A DNA stretch of 64,000 bases from QWHO01 sp021404945 (GCA_963169765.1 CAUJEN010000124.1:1-64000), one strand, 5' to 3'; positions 7,075 through 16,542 are shown, counted from the first letter of the stretch. Numbers and translations: made by a program. Notes: a model not told the origin generated them from the letters alone.

Positions 7075-8412
7075 ATGAGCTGGGGACTTATCCTGCTGGG
7101 TATTCCGGCTCTGCTGCTGCTGCACGGCTTCTTCGTGGCGGCTGAGATCGGCGCGGTCTCGGCCCGCCGTCATCGGCTGGCTCAGCTGGCCGCCAACGGG
7201 GTGCGGGCCGCCGCCAGGTTCCTGCCGGTCACCCAGGACGCCGGTCGGTTTGCGGCTTACGTCTCCGCCTGCCAGGTGGGCATCAGCCTCACCGGTCTTG
7301 TCCTGGGATACTGGGGTTACGCCTTTCTGGCCCTGCCTCTCGACCCCTGGCTTGGACAGCGCTTCGAGCTCTCCGAGATGGTCGCGCGCATTCTGGCCGT
7401 CACCATCGTGCTGACCACGATGATGTCCTTGCTGGTCTTGCTGGGCGAGCTGGTGCCCAAGTCGCTGGCCCTGCTCGAGCCCGAGATGGCGGCTGTGCGC
7501 ACCTCCACCTTGATGCGCAAGATGACCACCCTTCTCAAGCCCCTGACCTTCATCTATGATCGGGTGTCGCGCTTTCTTCTGGCCCGCCTGGGCTTGAGCG
7601 AGGCCGCCTGGCAGAATACCCACGTCCACTCGCCCGAGGAGATCCAGATCCTGGTGGAGGAGAGCGGCGCCCAGGGCCTGCTCGAGGAAGAGGAGCAGCG
7701 CCTGCTCGAGAACACCCTCCGGCTGCGCGACTTCACCGCCCGCCACGCCATGATCCCCCGCACCCAGATGTTCACCGCCTCGCTCGACCTGCCCATCCCC
7801 GAGCTGCTCAAGCTGCTGGCCGAGTCCAGCTATTCGCGCCTGCCGCTTTATCGCGAGTCGCCCGATCAGATCGAGGGGGTGGTGCACCTGAAAGACCTGC
7901 TCTGCCTCAGCCGCGATCCGGGCCAGGTCAAGCATGTCTCCCAGGTCATGCTGAAGGTGCCCTACGTGCCCGAGACGGTGCCCGTGGACGAGCTGTTCAA
8001 TCAGTTGCAGCGCAAGCATTACCACATGGCCATCGTGGTGGACGAGTTCGGCGGCACGGCCGGCATGGTCACTCTGGAAGACCTGATCGAGCGCATCTTC
8101 GGCGACTTCGAGGACGAGTTCGACCCCCCCGAGCTGACTGCCGAGCTGCGCTCGGGGCGACTGTTCCTGGCCGGGGACGTGCTGGTGGAGGACCTCAACG
8201 AGTGGCTTGACGTCGATCTCGACTCGGACCTGGCCGACTCGGTCGGCGGCCTGGTCGTGGCCGAGCTTGGCCAGGTGCCCGAGCCGGGGGCTGAGGTCAT
8301 GATCGCCGAGATCCCCTTCCGAGTGGAGCGAGTAGAGGGCAAGTGGCTCGCCCGCGTCAGCCTGGCCGTCACCGAGGAGCAGGCAGCTCACTTTCAGGAG
8401 CACTACGACTGA
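7075..8412 (+). CDS. CNNM/CorC-HlyC family membrane protein, first of a tandem pair
   Basis: A 445-residue protein with a DUF21 (CNNM) transmembrane domain at about residues 1-190, a CBS pair at about 210-335 (ARHAMIPRTQ...YSRLPLYRESPDQIEGVVHLKD...MAIVVDEFGGTAGMVTLEDL) and a CorC_HlyC domain to the end. This family is linked to magnesium or other divalent cation export and was formerly called hemolysin. The ATG at 7075 gives the usual short periplasmic N-terminus before helix 1. The stop overlaps the next paralogue as TGATG. Confidence 0.92.
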   Translation: MSWGLILLGIPALLLLHGFFVAAEIGAVSARRHRLAQLAANGVRAAARFLPVTQDAGRFAAYVSACQVGISLTGLVLGYWGYAFLALPLDPWLGQRFELSEMVARILAVTIVLTTMMSLLVLLGELVPKSLALLEPEMAAVRTSTLMRKMTTLLKPLTFIYDRVSRFLLARLGLSEAAWQNTHVHSPEEIQILVEESGAQGLLEEEEQRLLENTLRLRDFTARHAMIPRTQMFTASLDLPIPELLKLLAESSYSRLPLYRESPDQIEGVVHLKDLLCLSRDPGQVKHVSQVMLKVPYVPETVPVDELFNQLQRKHYHMAIVVDEFGGTAGMVTLEDLIERIFGDFEDEFDPPELTAELRSGRLFLAGDVLVEDLNEWLDVDLDSDLADSVGGLVVAELGQVPEPGAEVMIAEIPFRVERVEGKWLARVSLAVTEEQAAHFQEHYD

Positions 8413-9695
8413 TGGAAGTGACCGTCGGACTGCTCGTGATCGCGGGCCTGGTGCTGCTCAACAGTCTTTTCGTGGCGGCCGAGTTCTCGCTGGTGGGCGT
8501 GCCCCAGGCGCGGCTGGCCCAGATGTCCGAGTCGGGCTCACGGGGCGCCACCGACGTGCTCGCCCTGCTCAAAGACAAAGACCGTCTCAACCGTTTCGTA
8601 GCCACGGCTCAGGTCGGGCTGGCCCTGGTCATCCTGGGTCTGGGCATGTACGGCGAGCCGCTGCTCTCGGGCTGGTTTCGCCAGGCCATGCCGAACACGG
8701 CGGGCCTGGCCACGGTTCTGGCTTTGCTGGTGCTGACCTGCCCCCACGTGGTTCTGGGTCAGGTGGTCCCCAAGGCGCTGGCCCTCACCTATGCCGTGCC
8801 CACCTCCATCACGCTGCAGGGGCCTTTGAGCCTGCTCGAGCGCCTCTTCTTTCCGGTGGTGGTCACCTTGAATGCGGCCGGCAACTCTTTGCTCAAGCTG
8901 CTCGGGGCCCACGCACTGGACCCAAAAGGGCGCCTTTTTTCGCCTGAGGAGCTCGAGCAGGTGGTGGAGGAGAGCCATCAGGGCGGTCTGCTCGAGCGCA
9001 CCGAGGAGCAATTCCTCAAGAACATCTTCGACTTTCAGGGCCGCATCGTAGGCCGCGTGATGACGGCCCGCACGCGGGTCTTTGGATTGAGCGTGGAGGC
9101 AGATAGGGATGAGGTTCTGGGGGCCATCCACGAGCACCGTTACACCCGCTATCCGGTTTATGAGGGCGATATGGACCACCTGGTGGGAGTCTTGCACATC
9201 AAGGACCTGGCTCGCCAGATGGTGCAAGATTACCCCTACGACCTGCGGGCGCTGCTCAGGCCGGTGCTCTATGTGCCTGCCTCGACTCCGCTGGAGGACA
9301 TGGTCAACCGCTTCCGCACCGGTCGTACCCAGTTCGCGGTGGTGCTCGACGAGTTTGGCGGGATGGCCGGCGTGGTGACGGTCGAGGACGTGGTGGAGGA
9401 GGTGGTGGGGGAGATTCAAGACGAGTTCGACCAGGAGATGCCCCCCCTGGAGCGGCTCGACGACGAGACCGTGCGGGTACGAGGCGATCTGATGCTGACC
9501 GACCTGCGGCGCGAGTTCGGTGGGGAGATCCCTGAGCATCCCGAGGTCGAGACGGTGGGAGGCATGGTCATGGCCGAGCTGGGCCGGGTGCCCGAATCGG
9601 GGGATCGGGTGCGCTACGCAGGCCTCGACTTCGAGGTGGAGGAAGTGACCGGAATGGCGGTGCAGTCTTTGTTAGTACGCCGAGAGAGGGAGTAG
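8412..9695 (+). CDS. CNNM/CorC-HlyC family membrane protein, second of the pair
   Basis: A 427-residue paralogue of the preceding gene with the same domain order: DUF21 membrane domain (LFVAAEFSLVGVPQARLAQM), CBS pair (IVGRVMTARTRVF...YTRYPVYEGDMDHLVGVLHIKD...FAVVLDEFGGMAGVVTVEDV) and CorC_HlyC tail. The start ATG at 8412 shares a base with the upstream stop, so the pair is probably co-translated and may form a heterodimer, since CNNM proteins dimerise. The likely role is divalent cation transport. Confidence 0.92.
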   Translation: MEVTVGLLVIAGLVLLNSLFVAAEFSLVGVPQARLAQMSESGSRGATDVLALLKDKDRLNRFVATAQVGLALVILGLGMYGEPLLSGWFRQAMPNTAGLATVLALLVLTCPHVVLGQVVPKALALTYAVPTSITLQGPLSLLERLFFPVVVTLNAAGNSLLKLLGAHALDPKGRLFSPEELEQVVEESHQGGLLERTEEQFLKNIFDFQGRIVGRVMTARTRVFGLSVEADRDEVLGAIHEHRYTRYPVYEGDMDHLVGVLHIKDLARQMVQDYPYDLRALLRPVLYVPASTPLEDMVNRFRTGRTQFAVVLDEFGGMAGVVTVEDVVEEVVGEIQDEFDQEMPPLERLDDETVRVRGDLMLTDLRREFGGEIPEHPEVETVGGMVMAELGRVPESGDRVRYAGLDFEVEEVTGMAVQSLLVRRERE

Positions 9696-9700
9696 CTCGA

Positions 9701-10222
9701 ATGGACGGAGTTTGGGTCTACCCGGTGGATGATTCCTATCAGGAGGAGTCAAGGAGCGAGGGGGTAGCCCGCCTCAGTGAGGCCAGCACCTACCTGGTGG
9801 TCTTCCTCGAGCCCGAGCGCAGCCTGGCGCTGGCGCCCTCGGCCGACCTGGGGCACTCGTTCAGGCAGGGCGAGCGGCTCTATGATGCCATGGACGAGGT
9901 GCTGGTCTACGATTGGATGACCTCACCGGACGGTCGGCTGGTGGGCGTTCGCAACCTGCTGCCTCCCGAGAGCTTGCTGCAGGCCTACCAGCGCGAAAAA
10001 TGGCCCTGGATCTCGCACGAGCAGGATGAGCTGCGCATCTGGCTCGGGGAGGAGCGGGGGGCTGACCTGAGCCAGACTGTGCACCGCTGCGTCTTCGCCG
10101 ACCCGTTCCGTTCCAGTGACGCTCGCCTGGCTCTGGCCTACGACACCTACGGCCTGAAGGCAGACGAGCTGGAGAGGCTGCGCAAACTGGCCGCTCACTG
10201 GCTGCCGGTAGCAGCCGGCTGA
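9701..10222 (+). CDS. Hypothetical soluble protein
   Basis: A 173-residue protein I do not recognise. It is acidic, has no signal peptide and no membrane segment, and is rich in aromatic and charged residues (VLVYDWMTSPDGR, KWPWISHEQDELRIWLGEE). It starts 5 bases after the second CNNM gene and ends the plus-strand run, so it is likely in the same transcript. It converges with the ATP-grasp gene, 3 bases apart, and I see no terminator hairpin between them. Confidence 0.7.
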   Translation: MDGVWVYPVDDSYQEESRSEGVARLSEASTYLVVFLEPERSLALAPSADLGHSFRQGERLYDAMDEVLVYDWMTSPDGRLVGVRNLLPPESLLQAYQREKWPWISHEQDELRIWLGEERGADLSQTVHRCVFADPFRSSDARLALAYDTYGLKADELERLRKLAAHWLPVAAG

Positions 10223-10225
10223 GGC

Positions 10226-11572
10226 TCAGCCCCAGAGAATCCAGGTGACGGCCAGCTCGCCTCCGGTCTTGATGTTGAGCATGTCGTTGCCCGACAGGCG
10301 CATGAGGGGCACCCCGATCTTCTGCGAGAACAGATAGGGATCAAAGTCCACCCGGAAGGGTTGATACTCCCAGCCCTCCCCGGCGGGAACCGGGCACTCG
10401 AACTGGGGGATGAAAACCTTCTCCTGGGCCACGTAGCGCTTGCTGATGGCCGTCTGGACGGCCGCCTCCCAGTCCGAGTCGGAGAGCTCCCAGCCCAGGT
10501 AGATGCCATCCCCGCCCCAGCCGTCGGCGGGCTTGAGCACCAGCGTCTCGCGCCGCGCGAGCAGGGTATCCACCACCGGGCCGTCCTCCACGATGGCGGT
10601 CCAGGGCACGATGCGGCGGATGAGCTGCAGCTCATCGGCTTCCAGCAATTCTTCCATCTCCTCGCGGTGGAACAGGGCTAGCAGCGACTTGATGGTGAGG
10701 GGCTTGGCCCGGAAGGGGTTGACCATGCACACCGCCCCGGCCCGGTAGGCGTCCAGCAGAGCCCGCGCCTCCTCACCCCGGGCCAGCAGGTCTTCCACCA
10801 GCACCCGGCGGTAGACCACGTCGATGGGCTTGCCGTCGTAGTCGAGCAGACGTCCGTTCTTGAACTCGAGCTCGCGAGGGTCGGAGACGACGGTATCGAT
10901 CCCGTGGGCTTTGAAGTGGTCGCGCAGGAGGGCGAACTCGGCATGAGTGCTGACGGTGACCCAGTCCACGATGGCGATGCGGGGAGCGCCCGAGCCTCCC
11001 CAGCTCTTCCACGAGCGCAGCAGCACCTCCAGAATGCTCGGGTCGCAGGGCAGATAGTGGCCCGGGTGAAGCTGGGCAAACTGTTTCCAGGTCTCGGTCT
11101 GGGAGATGATGTCCCAGCAGGCGTCCATGAACGCCGCCCCGCCCGGGCTGTCGATGTTCAGCTCCACGATGCGGTAGCCCGAGTCGTCGGGGCTCTGGGG
11201 CGGCCCCAGAAACCCGTCCACGCGGGAAACGTGGGAGCCGTGGGGGAGGCTGGCCGGCAGCCGGATCAGGTCGCGCTCCTGGGGCGAGATGCCCAGCAGC
11301 TCCATCCAGCGGGGACGATGCAGGATGGGCTCGAGGCGGATCAGGATCTTGAGCAACTGGGCCATCTCCCGGTTGACCGGCTCCAGGCGCGAGCGGCTGA
11401 CCAGAGCGGGAGCGAAGTTCAGCGGGATGGGACGATCCCCCACCACCAGCCCGGCCTGGCGCATGCGCTCGCGGATGGCCTCCAGCTCCTGGCGCGTGCC
11501 GGCGGGGTCTTTCTCCAGCAGCGAGCGGAACGTATCGGCGGCCTTCTGGGCAGCGGGGTCGGTATGCGTCAT
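10226..11572 (-). CDS. Circularly permuted ATP-grasp enzyme (glutathionylspermidine-synthase-like)
   Basis: A 448-residue protein of the permuted ATP-grasp type related to glutathionylspermidine synthase-like and CP_ATPgrasp families. Supporting blocks are VELNIDSPGGAAFMD, VVYRRVLVEDLL, MVNPFRAKPLTIKSLLALF and the glycine-rich VLKPADGWGGDGIYLG with its ATP-binding Lys. The usual reaction is amide ligation of a carboxylate to an amine with ATP; the substrates here are unknown and no peptide amidase domain is present. The ATG at 11572 overlaps the stop of the LD-carboxypeptidase gene (ATGA), suggesting a shared role in peptide or cell-wall peptide metabolism. Confidence 0.85.
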   Translation of the reverse strand: MTHTDPAAQKAADTFRSLLEKDPAGTRQELEAIRERMRQAGLVVGDRPIPLNFAPALVSRSRLEPVNREMAQLLKILIRLEPILHRPRWMELLGISPQERDLIRLPASLPHGSHVSRVDGFLGPPQSPDDSGYRIVELNIDSPGGAAFMDACWDIISQTETWKQFAQLHPGHYLPCDPSILEVLLRSWKSWGGSGAPRIAIVDWVTVSTHAEFALLRDHFKAHGIDTVVSDPRELEFKNGRLLDYDGKPIDVVYRRVLVEDLLARGEEARALLDAYRAGAVCMVNPFRAKPLTIKSLLALFHREEMEELLEADELQLIRRIVPWTAIVEDGPVVDTLLARRETLVLKPADGWGGDGIYLGWELSDSDWEAAVQTAISKRYVAQEKVFIPQFECPVPAGEGWEYQPFRVDFDPYLFSQKIGVPLMRLSGNDMLNIKTGGELAVTWILWG

Positions 11573-12441
11573 CGAGGGCGGTTCGCAGGGCTGACTCGCC
11601 CGTCCTGCAGCCGATAAGACTGCCCGTACAGGAAGGGCAGGTTGGCCGCCCCGTGGCCCACCGGCAGCCCGAAAACGAGCGGCACGCCGAGCTCGCGCAG
11701 GATCGGCTCGAGCACCTCCTCGGCGCTCCAGGGCTCGGCCTTGCTGGGCAGGCAATCCTCGAAGCTGCCCAGGGCCACGGCCAGCACCCCCTCCAGACAG
11801 CCCGACTCGCGAAGCTGGACGAGATAGCGGTCGAGGCGGTAAGGCTTCTCGTGCACGTCCTCGAGCAGCAAAATCGAGCCCCGGGCCGAGAGCTGGAAAG
11901 GAGTTCCGCACAGGCTGGCCAGCACGCACAGGTTGCCGCCCACGAGCGGGCCCTCGGCCTGGCCCGCCACCACGGTGCGTCCCACGAGCTCGGGCACGAT
12001 ACCCTCGGTCAGCAGGTTTCGCAGGGCCTGGCGACTTTTGGCGTCTGGGTGATGGCCGAGACTGTGCAGCACCGGGCCGTGGATCAGCTCGGTCCAGCCC
12101 CTCTGGTGAAGCGCCTGGTGGAGCACCGTGAGGTCGGAGAAGCCCACGACCGGGCGGGGCCTGTCGCCCGGGTCGAGCTGGCTCAGCAGGCGGGCGGTGC
12201 CGTAGCCCCCCCGGCTGGCCCACACCAGGTCGATGGCGGGGTTCTGGAGCGAGTGTTGCAGCTCATGCAAGCGCTCCTGGTCCGAGCCGGCGAAGTAGAG
12301 CTCGTTGCGCTCGGGGGGCAGCACCGGCTCGAAACCCCAGCCGGCGACGAGCTCGGCGTTCTGCTCGAGCCTCTTGCGGTCAGGCGGGCCCGAGGGCGAG
12401 ACCACGGCCACCCGGGCTCCGGGAGGGAGGGGCAGGCTCAA
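11569..12441 (-). CDS. LD-carboxypeptidase (S66 family)
   Basis: A 290-residue serine peptidase of family S66 (LdcA/MccF type), which removes the terminal D-Ala from murein tetrapeptide or detoxifies peptide-nucleotide antibiotics. The N-terminal VAVVSPSGP, the RGGYGTAR block, the nucleophile in GFSDLTVLH, the Glu in LLEDVHEKPYRLDR and the His in GLPVGHG follow the family order. I prefer TTG 12441, which overlaps the upstream stop (TTGA) and gives the family N-terminus MSLPLPPGARVAV; earlier in-frame codons lie inside the upstream gene. It is coupled to the ATP-grasp gene downstream. Confidence 0.88.
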   Translation of the reverse strand: MSLPLPPGARVAVVSPSGPPDRKRLEQNAELVAGWGFEPVLPPERNELYFAGSDQERLHELQHSLQNPAIDLVWASRGGYGTARLLSQLDPGDRPRPVVGFSDLTVLHQALHQRGWTELIHGPVLHSLGHHPDAKSRQALRNLLTEGIVPELVGRTVVAGQAEGPLVGGNLCVLASLCGTPFQLSARGSILLLEDVHEKPYRLDRYLVQLRESGCLEGVLAVALGSFEDCLPSKAEPWSAEEVLEPILRELGVPLVFGLPVGHGAANLPFLYGQSYRLQDGRVSPANRPR

Positions 12442-12851
12442 CGCTCTTGCAGGCCCTCGCGGGTGGACCAGCGGGGGAAGTCTGCCGGCACGCCGGGATG
12501 ATTCTGGCCCCGGCACACCACCGTGCAGGAGCGCTGGTCGGGGCTGACCTGGTAGCCCCTGCGGTAGGTCGGCGTGCCGGCTGCCGGGCAGAGCTGGCGA
12601 GGATGCTCGGGGTCGAGGGCCTGGATGTAGGGCTGAAGAGCTTCCCAGTCGGGGGGAAAGTGGCCCTCGTGCTCGCGGGCATAGGTCTCCAGGCAGCGCT
12701 GCAGGCGGATCAGGGCCGTCTGGCAGGCCAGCAGATGGCCTCGCTCGCGCGCCCCGGGTCGCAAGATGACCTCGCCCACCAGGTAGGGGCCGCCCAGCAC
12801 GATGAGGAGCGTAGAGCCGATCACCAGGAGAATGACTTTCTTACCGCTCAA
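12438..12851 (-). CDS. Small secreted CPAAG-family protein (pilin-like N-terminus), member 1
   Basis: A 137-residue protein with one N-terminal hydrophobic segment (residues 5-29) followed by a soluble domain with four or more Cys. I do not recognise a named family, but it is clearly paralogous to the protein at 18529-18987. Both carry CPAAG-x-PTY (here residues 88-96), then a second Cys in CRG (113-115), then H-x(2-4)-GVP-x2-FP-x-W and a final GL. The helix before CPAAG has regularly spaced Cys and Tyr, reminiscent of a pseudopilin stem. It is the first gene of the minus-strand unit with the LD-carboxypeptidase, so a periplasmic or envelope role is plausible. Confidence 0.75.
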   Translation of the reverse strand: MSGKKVILLVIGSTLLIVLGGPYLVGEVILRPGARERGHLLACQTALIRLQRCLETYAREHEGHFPPDWEALQPYIQALDPEHPRQLCPAAGTPTYRRGYQVSPDQRSCTVVCRGQNHPGVPADFPRWSTREGLQER

Positions 12852-13029
12852 GAGGGGTGGATTCGCGGCCCGCAGGGTGGACCCTGGTCAAAGTCTGTGT
12901 CGAAGCCTCAAAGAACGAAGAGCGCGCGGGTTGTCCGCAAGCTCAGAGCCGACCGACTTTGCCTGTGGCAGTCGCCCCCACTCAGCTTGGAGGGCCTGCT
13001 CGAGATTCAGACCACGAGTGGCGCTCTTG

Positions 13030-14064
13030 TTACTCGTCCAGGTCGCCGCGCTGAGGCTTGAGGGGAACGAGCACCGCTCCACCCGGACGCGATCCAGAAA
13101 GCAGCCTTCGCCGGTCTGGCTGGCGTCGGTCTGGACCCGGAACCGCAACTCGACCGTCTGGTTCTGATAGCCCGACAGGTCAAGGCGATGCTCGCGCCAG
13201 TCAGAGCGGCCGGTCAGTCGCTCTACGGTGGTCCACTGACCGTTTTGGGGCCGGGCCTCCACGTGCAGGAAATCGGCCTCGGGCTCGAGGTCGTGGCGCA
13301 GGTCGAAGGCCAGTTCGGGTTTCTGGGTCCCGGCCAGCGAGATCGGCTGGCTGATCAGGCCCAGGTTGCTGAAGTTGGAGTAGTGCCCGCTCGGGCTGTC
13401 GGTCCAGACCTTGCCGCGAGCTTCCTCGCTGACCTTGCCCCAGTGGTCGTTGCGGTGCAGGATGCCGTGCATGAAGCGGCCCAGGCGGTCCACGTCGCCG
13501 GCAGCCACCGCCTCGGCGTGCTTGCTGGAGTGATAGGCGTAGGTGCCGATCTTGCCCACCTGCAGGGCCAGGATGGCCGCCTGGGCAGGCAGTCCGGGCC
13601 CCTGCTCCGATGGCCGCGAAACTTGCCGCCACGCCGATCTGCAGCACTCCGGCGATGGTCTGGGCGGTATCGTGGTGACGCACCCCCTGAACGGCCAGGT
13701 AGAGGCCGGTGGCTCCTACGAAGCCGTTGCCGACCAGTCCCGGCAGCATGCTGCCCGCCCCCAGCCCCATGCGGGCGGCGCCATCGAGCATGGCCTCGCG
13801 GTCTCCCCGCAGGTGGCCGCTGTTGAAGCGGGCCGCGCCCAGGCCGACCACCTTCAGGCCATCCAGGATTCCCATGGTGGTGACCGCGCTGTGGTCGGTG
13901 GAGCCGATCAGGGCCGCGGTGGTCTCATCCAGGTCCATCAGGCAGAGCACGTCGCCGGTGACCTGCGCGGCCCGCGCGTGCAGCGGCTTGGCGGGCGTCT
14001 GGAGCGCCGGCGTCGGGACACGGGCTCGGCAGGTTGCGACCCTCAGTTTCACCTCCTGATCCAA
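13030..14064 (-). pseudogene. Frameshifted secreted/membrane protein with C-terminal beta-sandwich domain
   Basis: Two overlapping minus-strand frames together make one protein. The first (from 14064) gives a Gly/Ala-rich hydrophobic region ending near IGVAASFAAIGAGA. The second picks up with LPAQAAILALQVGKIGTYAYHS after a one-base slip at about 13590-13605. The C-terminal part (SPSGHYSNFSNLGLISQPISL ... EARPQNGQWTTVERLTG ... RFRVQTDASQTGEGCFLDRVRV) looks like the carbohydrate-binding-type beta-sandwich found in immune-inhibitor-A-like and MAM-like secreted proteins. A second slip near 13050-13065 would give a natural ending VPLKPQRGDLDE and a stop at 13030; otherwise the frame runs to 12888. 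It is either a decayed gene or an assembly with indels. Confidence 0.65.
14051..14057 (-). promoter_or_regulatory. Near-perfect Shine-Dalgarno placing a CTG start at 14046
   Basis: On the minus strand AGGAGGTGA lies just before CTG at 14046. It falls inside the reading frame if TTG 14064 is used, so the true start is probably CTG 14046 (giving M-RVATCRARVP) or a mutated ATG. Confidence 0.45.
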
Positions 14065-14206
14065 TCACCTGGCTCTCAAAGAACTCTGAAGATCGCAATG
14101 CCAGGTTTGGCGGCTGGCGTGCCCTCGGCTGCGTTCTACCTGCCATCCCCGGCCCCGCTGCAGAGAAACGCGAGGTCCGCGAGTTCCTGGCGGCGAACCT
14201 CAGCGG

Positions 14207-15046
14207 ATGAAACAGCTTCTCCTGGCAGCCCTGCTGGCCACAGGCTGCGTCTCGACGTCGGCCGCCACGGCGCCCCCGCAGACCGCGGCTCATCCTGCGG
14301 CGTCCGCCACACCGGTGACAGCAGAGCCAGATACCGCGCTGGAGCGCTCCGTCTTCTACTTCCCCAGCAAGGAGCGCTACGGGGAGCTGCCGGCCGGCGT
14401 GGAGAGACTCACGCTGACCACGCCCGACGGGCTGAAGCTGCAAGCCTGGTATCTCGCCCCACCCGAGCGTAGACCGCTGGTCCTCTACTTCCACGGCAAT
14501 GGCGGCAACCTGACCGGTGCGGCCGACCTGTTCGAAGACCTCCGCCAGCTCGACCTGGGCGTCCTGGCCGTGGACTACCGAGGATATGGCGAGAGCCAGG
14601 GCGAGCCGAGTGAGCAGGGGCTTTACCTGGATGCCCTGACGGCCTACGACGAGGCCGTGCGGAGAGGCCTCAAGCCAGAGCAGCTCATCCTCTATGGCCA
14701 TTCCCTGGGAGGCGGCGTGGCGACCTATCTCGCGCAAGAGCGCCCCTGCGCCAGGTTGATCCTGACGGCCACGTTCACCAGCACCACCGATGTTGCCCGG
14801 CACCGCAAGGGCGAGCTGGCCGCCCGCCAGATTGACGGCTACGACAACCTCTCCCGCATCAAGCACCTGAAAATCCCGGTTTTCGTCGTGCACGGCGACA
14901 AAGACCAGACGATCCCGTTCGAGATGGGCCAGAAGCTCCACGAAGCCTGTCCCGGCTCCACTTTCTGGCGAGTTGAGGGAGCCGGTCACAATGACCTGGC
15001 AGATCATCCCGAGTTCGGCCAGCGTCTCAAGTCCTTCGTTGACTGA
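14207..15046 (+). CDS. Alpha/beta hydrolase lipoprotein
   Basis: A 279-residue alpha/beta-hydrolase of the BEM46/FrsA-like type with a lipoprotein signal (MKQLLLAALLATGC; the Cys at residue 14 would be lipidated). The oxyanion region YFHGNGGN, the nucleophile elbow GHSLGG, the acid in VHGDKDQTIP and the His in GAGHNDL form a complete catalytic set. A 30-residue Ala/Thr/Pro linker follows the lipid anchor. It is probably an envelope-anchored esterase or peptidase of unknown substrate. It is divergent from the frameshifted gene and stands alone. Confidence 0.85.
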   Translation: MKQLLLAALLATGCVSTSAATAPPQTAAHPAASATPVTAEPDTALERSVFYFPSKERYGELPAGVERLTLTTPDGLKLQAWYLAPPERRPLVLYFHGNGGNLTGAADLFEDLRQLDLGVLAVDYRGYGESQGEPSEQGLYLDALTAYDEAVRRGLKPEQLILYGHSLGGGVATYLAQERPCARLILTATFTSTTDVARHRKGELAARQIDGYDNLSRIKHLKIPVFVVHGDKDQTIPFEMGQKLHEACPGSTFWRVEGAGHNDLADHPEFGQRLKSFVD

Positions 15047-15165
15047 TGCCTTCTCACAGCTTGGCCCGACCGGTAGGCTGAGCGACTCTCCCAGATCACA
15101 GACCTGAAAGCGGCTTCCGAACTGAGTTGCAACAGGTTTGCAACGCCCCCGGGTAACCTCTGGGA

Positions 15166-16542
15166 ATGCTGGATATCGCCTACGTCCTTCTCGCCCTTGC
15201 CCTGTTGATGCTGGTGGCCTACCGGGGCTGGTCGGTGATCCTCTTCGCCCCCCTGTGCGCCCTGCTGGCGGTGCTGCTCTCGCTGGGACCCGAGCAGGTG
15301 CTGCCTTTCTATTCGCACGTGTTCATGGAGAAGCTGGTCGGTTTCCTGCAGCTCTACTTCCCGGTCTTCCTGATGGGTGCCATCTTTGGCAAGCTGATCG
15401 AGCTATCGGGCTCGGCCAGCGCCATCTCTCAGGCCATGGTGCGCCTGGTAGGGGCCCGCCGGGCCATGCTGGCCATCGTCACCGCCTGCGCCCTGCTCAC
15501 CTACGGCGGGGTGAGCCTGTTCGTGGTTGCTTTCGCCGTCTACCCCTTCGCGGCCACCCTCTTCAAGCAGGCCCGCATTCCCAAGCGGCTGATTCCGGGC
15601 ACCATCGCCCTGGGCGCCTTCACCTTCACGATGGATGCCCTGCCCGGCAGTCCCCAGATCCAGAACGTCATCCCCACCACCTTCTTCGGCACCACGCTGT
15701 TCGCCGCCCCCGTCCTGGGGGTGCTGGGAGCCCTGTTCGTGGGCTTGCTGGGTATGGCTTACCTCGAGTGGCAGCGGCGTCGAGCCGCGGCCCGGGGCGA
15801 AGATTACGGCGAGGGTCACAAGAACGAGCCCGATCTTGACGCCGAGCTGAACCTGCCCCACCCGCTGGAGGCGCTGCTCCCCCTGATCACCGTGGCCGCC
15901 GTGAACCGCCTGCTCGACTTGAAGGCTGCCTATCCGGGCACGCTGGACGTGGCCGGTCATCCGGTCGAAGTGGCTAAAGTGGCCGGCATCTGGTCCATCG
16001 AGCTGGCCCTGGGGGCCGGCATCCTGGTCACGCTTGCGCTGGGCTATCGGCGCATCGGCGAGCGTCTGCGCAGGGGGCTGGAGCTGGCCGTCAGCGGTTC
16101 GCTTCTGGCCAGTTTGAACACTGCCTCGGAGTATGGCTTCGGAGGCGTGATCGCCGCTCTGCCGGGGTTTGCCACCGTTAAGGCCGTCATCGGCTCGGCC
16201 TTCAGCCATCCGCTGGTCAACGAGGCGGTCTCGGTCAACGTGCTGGCCGGCATCACCGGCTCGGCCTCGGGGGGCATGTCCATCGCCCTGGCGGCCATGG
16301 GCCAGCAGTACCTCGAGGCGGCTCGCCAGTTCGGCATCTCGCCCGAAGTGCTCCACCGCGTGGCCTCGATGGCTTCAGGCGGCATGGACACGCTGCCGCA
16401 CAACGGCGCCGTCATCACCCTGCTGGTCATCACCGGGCTGACTCACCGCGAGAGCTACAAGGACATCTTTGCCCTGACCCTGATCAAGACGCTGTCGGTG
16501 TTCTTCGTCATCGCTGTCTACTGCCTGACCGGCTGGGTTTGA
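15166..16542 (+). CDS. GntP-type permease
   Basis: A 458-residue integral membrane protein with about 12 hydrophobic segments, matching the GntP/citrate-type ion transporter superfamily (gluconate or hydroxy-acid symporters). Characteristic stretches are YFPVFLMGAIFGKLIE, TYGGVSLFVVAFAVYPFA, FTMDALPGSPQIQNVIPTTFFGT, the late ITGSASGGMSIALAAMG and VASMASGGMDTLPHNGAVITLL. Together these suggest uptake of an organic acid with a proton. The start ATG at 15166 opens directly into the first helix. There is no co-transcribed catabolic gene to reveal the substrate. Confidence 0.85.
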   Translation: MLDIAYVLLALALLMLVAYRGWSVILFAPLCALLAVLLSLGPEQVLPFYSHVFMEKLVGFLQLYFPVFLMGAIFGKLIELSGSASAISQAMVRLVGARRAMLAIVTACALLTYGGVSLFVVAFAVYPFAATLFKQARIPKRLIPGTIALGAFTFTMDALPGSPQIQNVIPTTFFGTTLFAAPVLGVLGALFVGLLGMAYLEWQRRRAAARGEDYGEGHKNEPDLDAELNLPHPLEALLPLITVAAVNRLLDLKAAYPGTLDVAGHPVEVAKVAGIWSIELALGAGILVTLALGYRRIGERLRRGLELAVSGSLLASLNTASEYGFGGVIAALPGFATVKAVIGSAFSHPLVNEAVSVNVLAGITGSASGGMSIALAAMGQQYLEAARQFGISPEVLHRVASMASGGMDTLPHNGAVITLLVITGLTHRESYKDIFALTLIKTLSVFFVIAVYCLTGWV

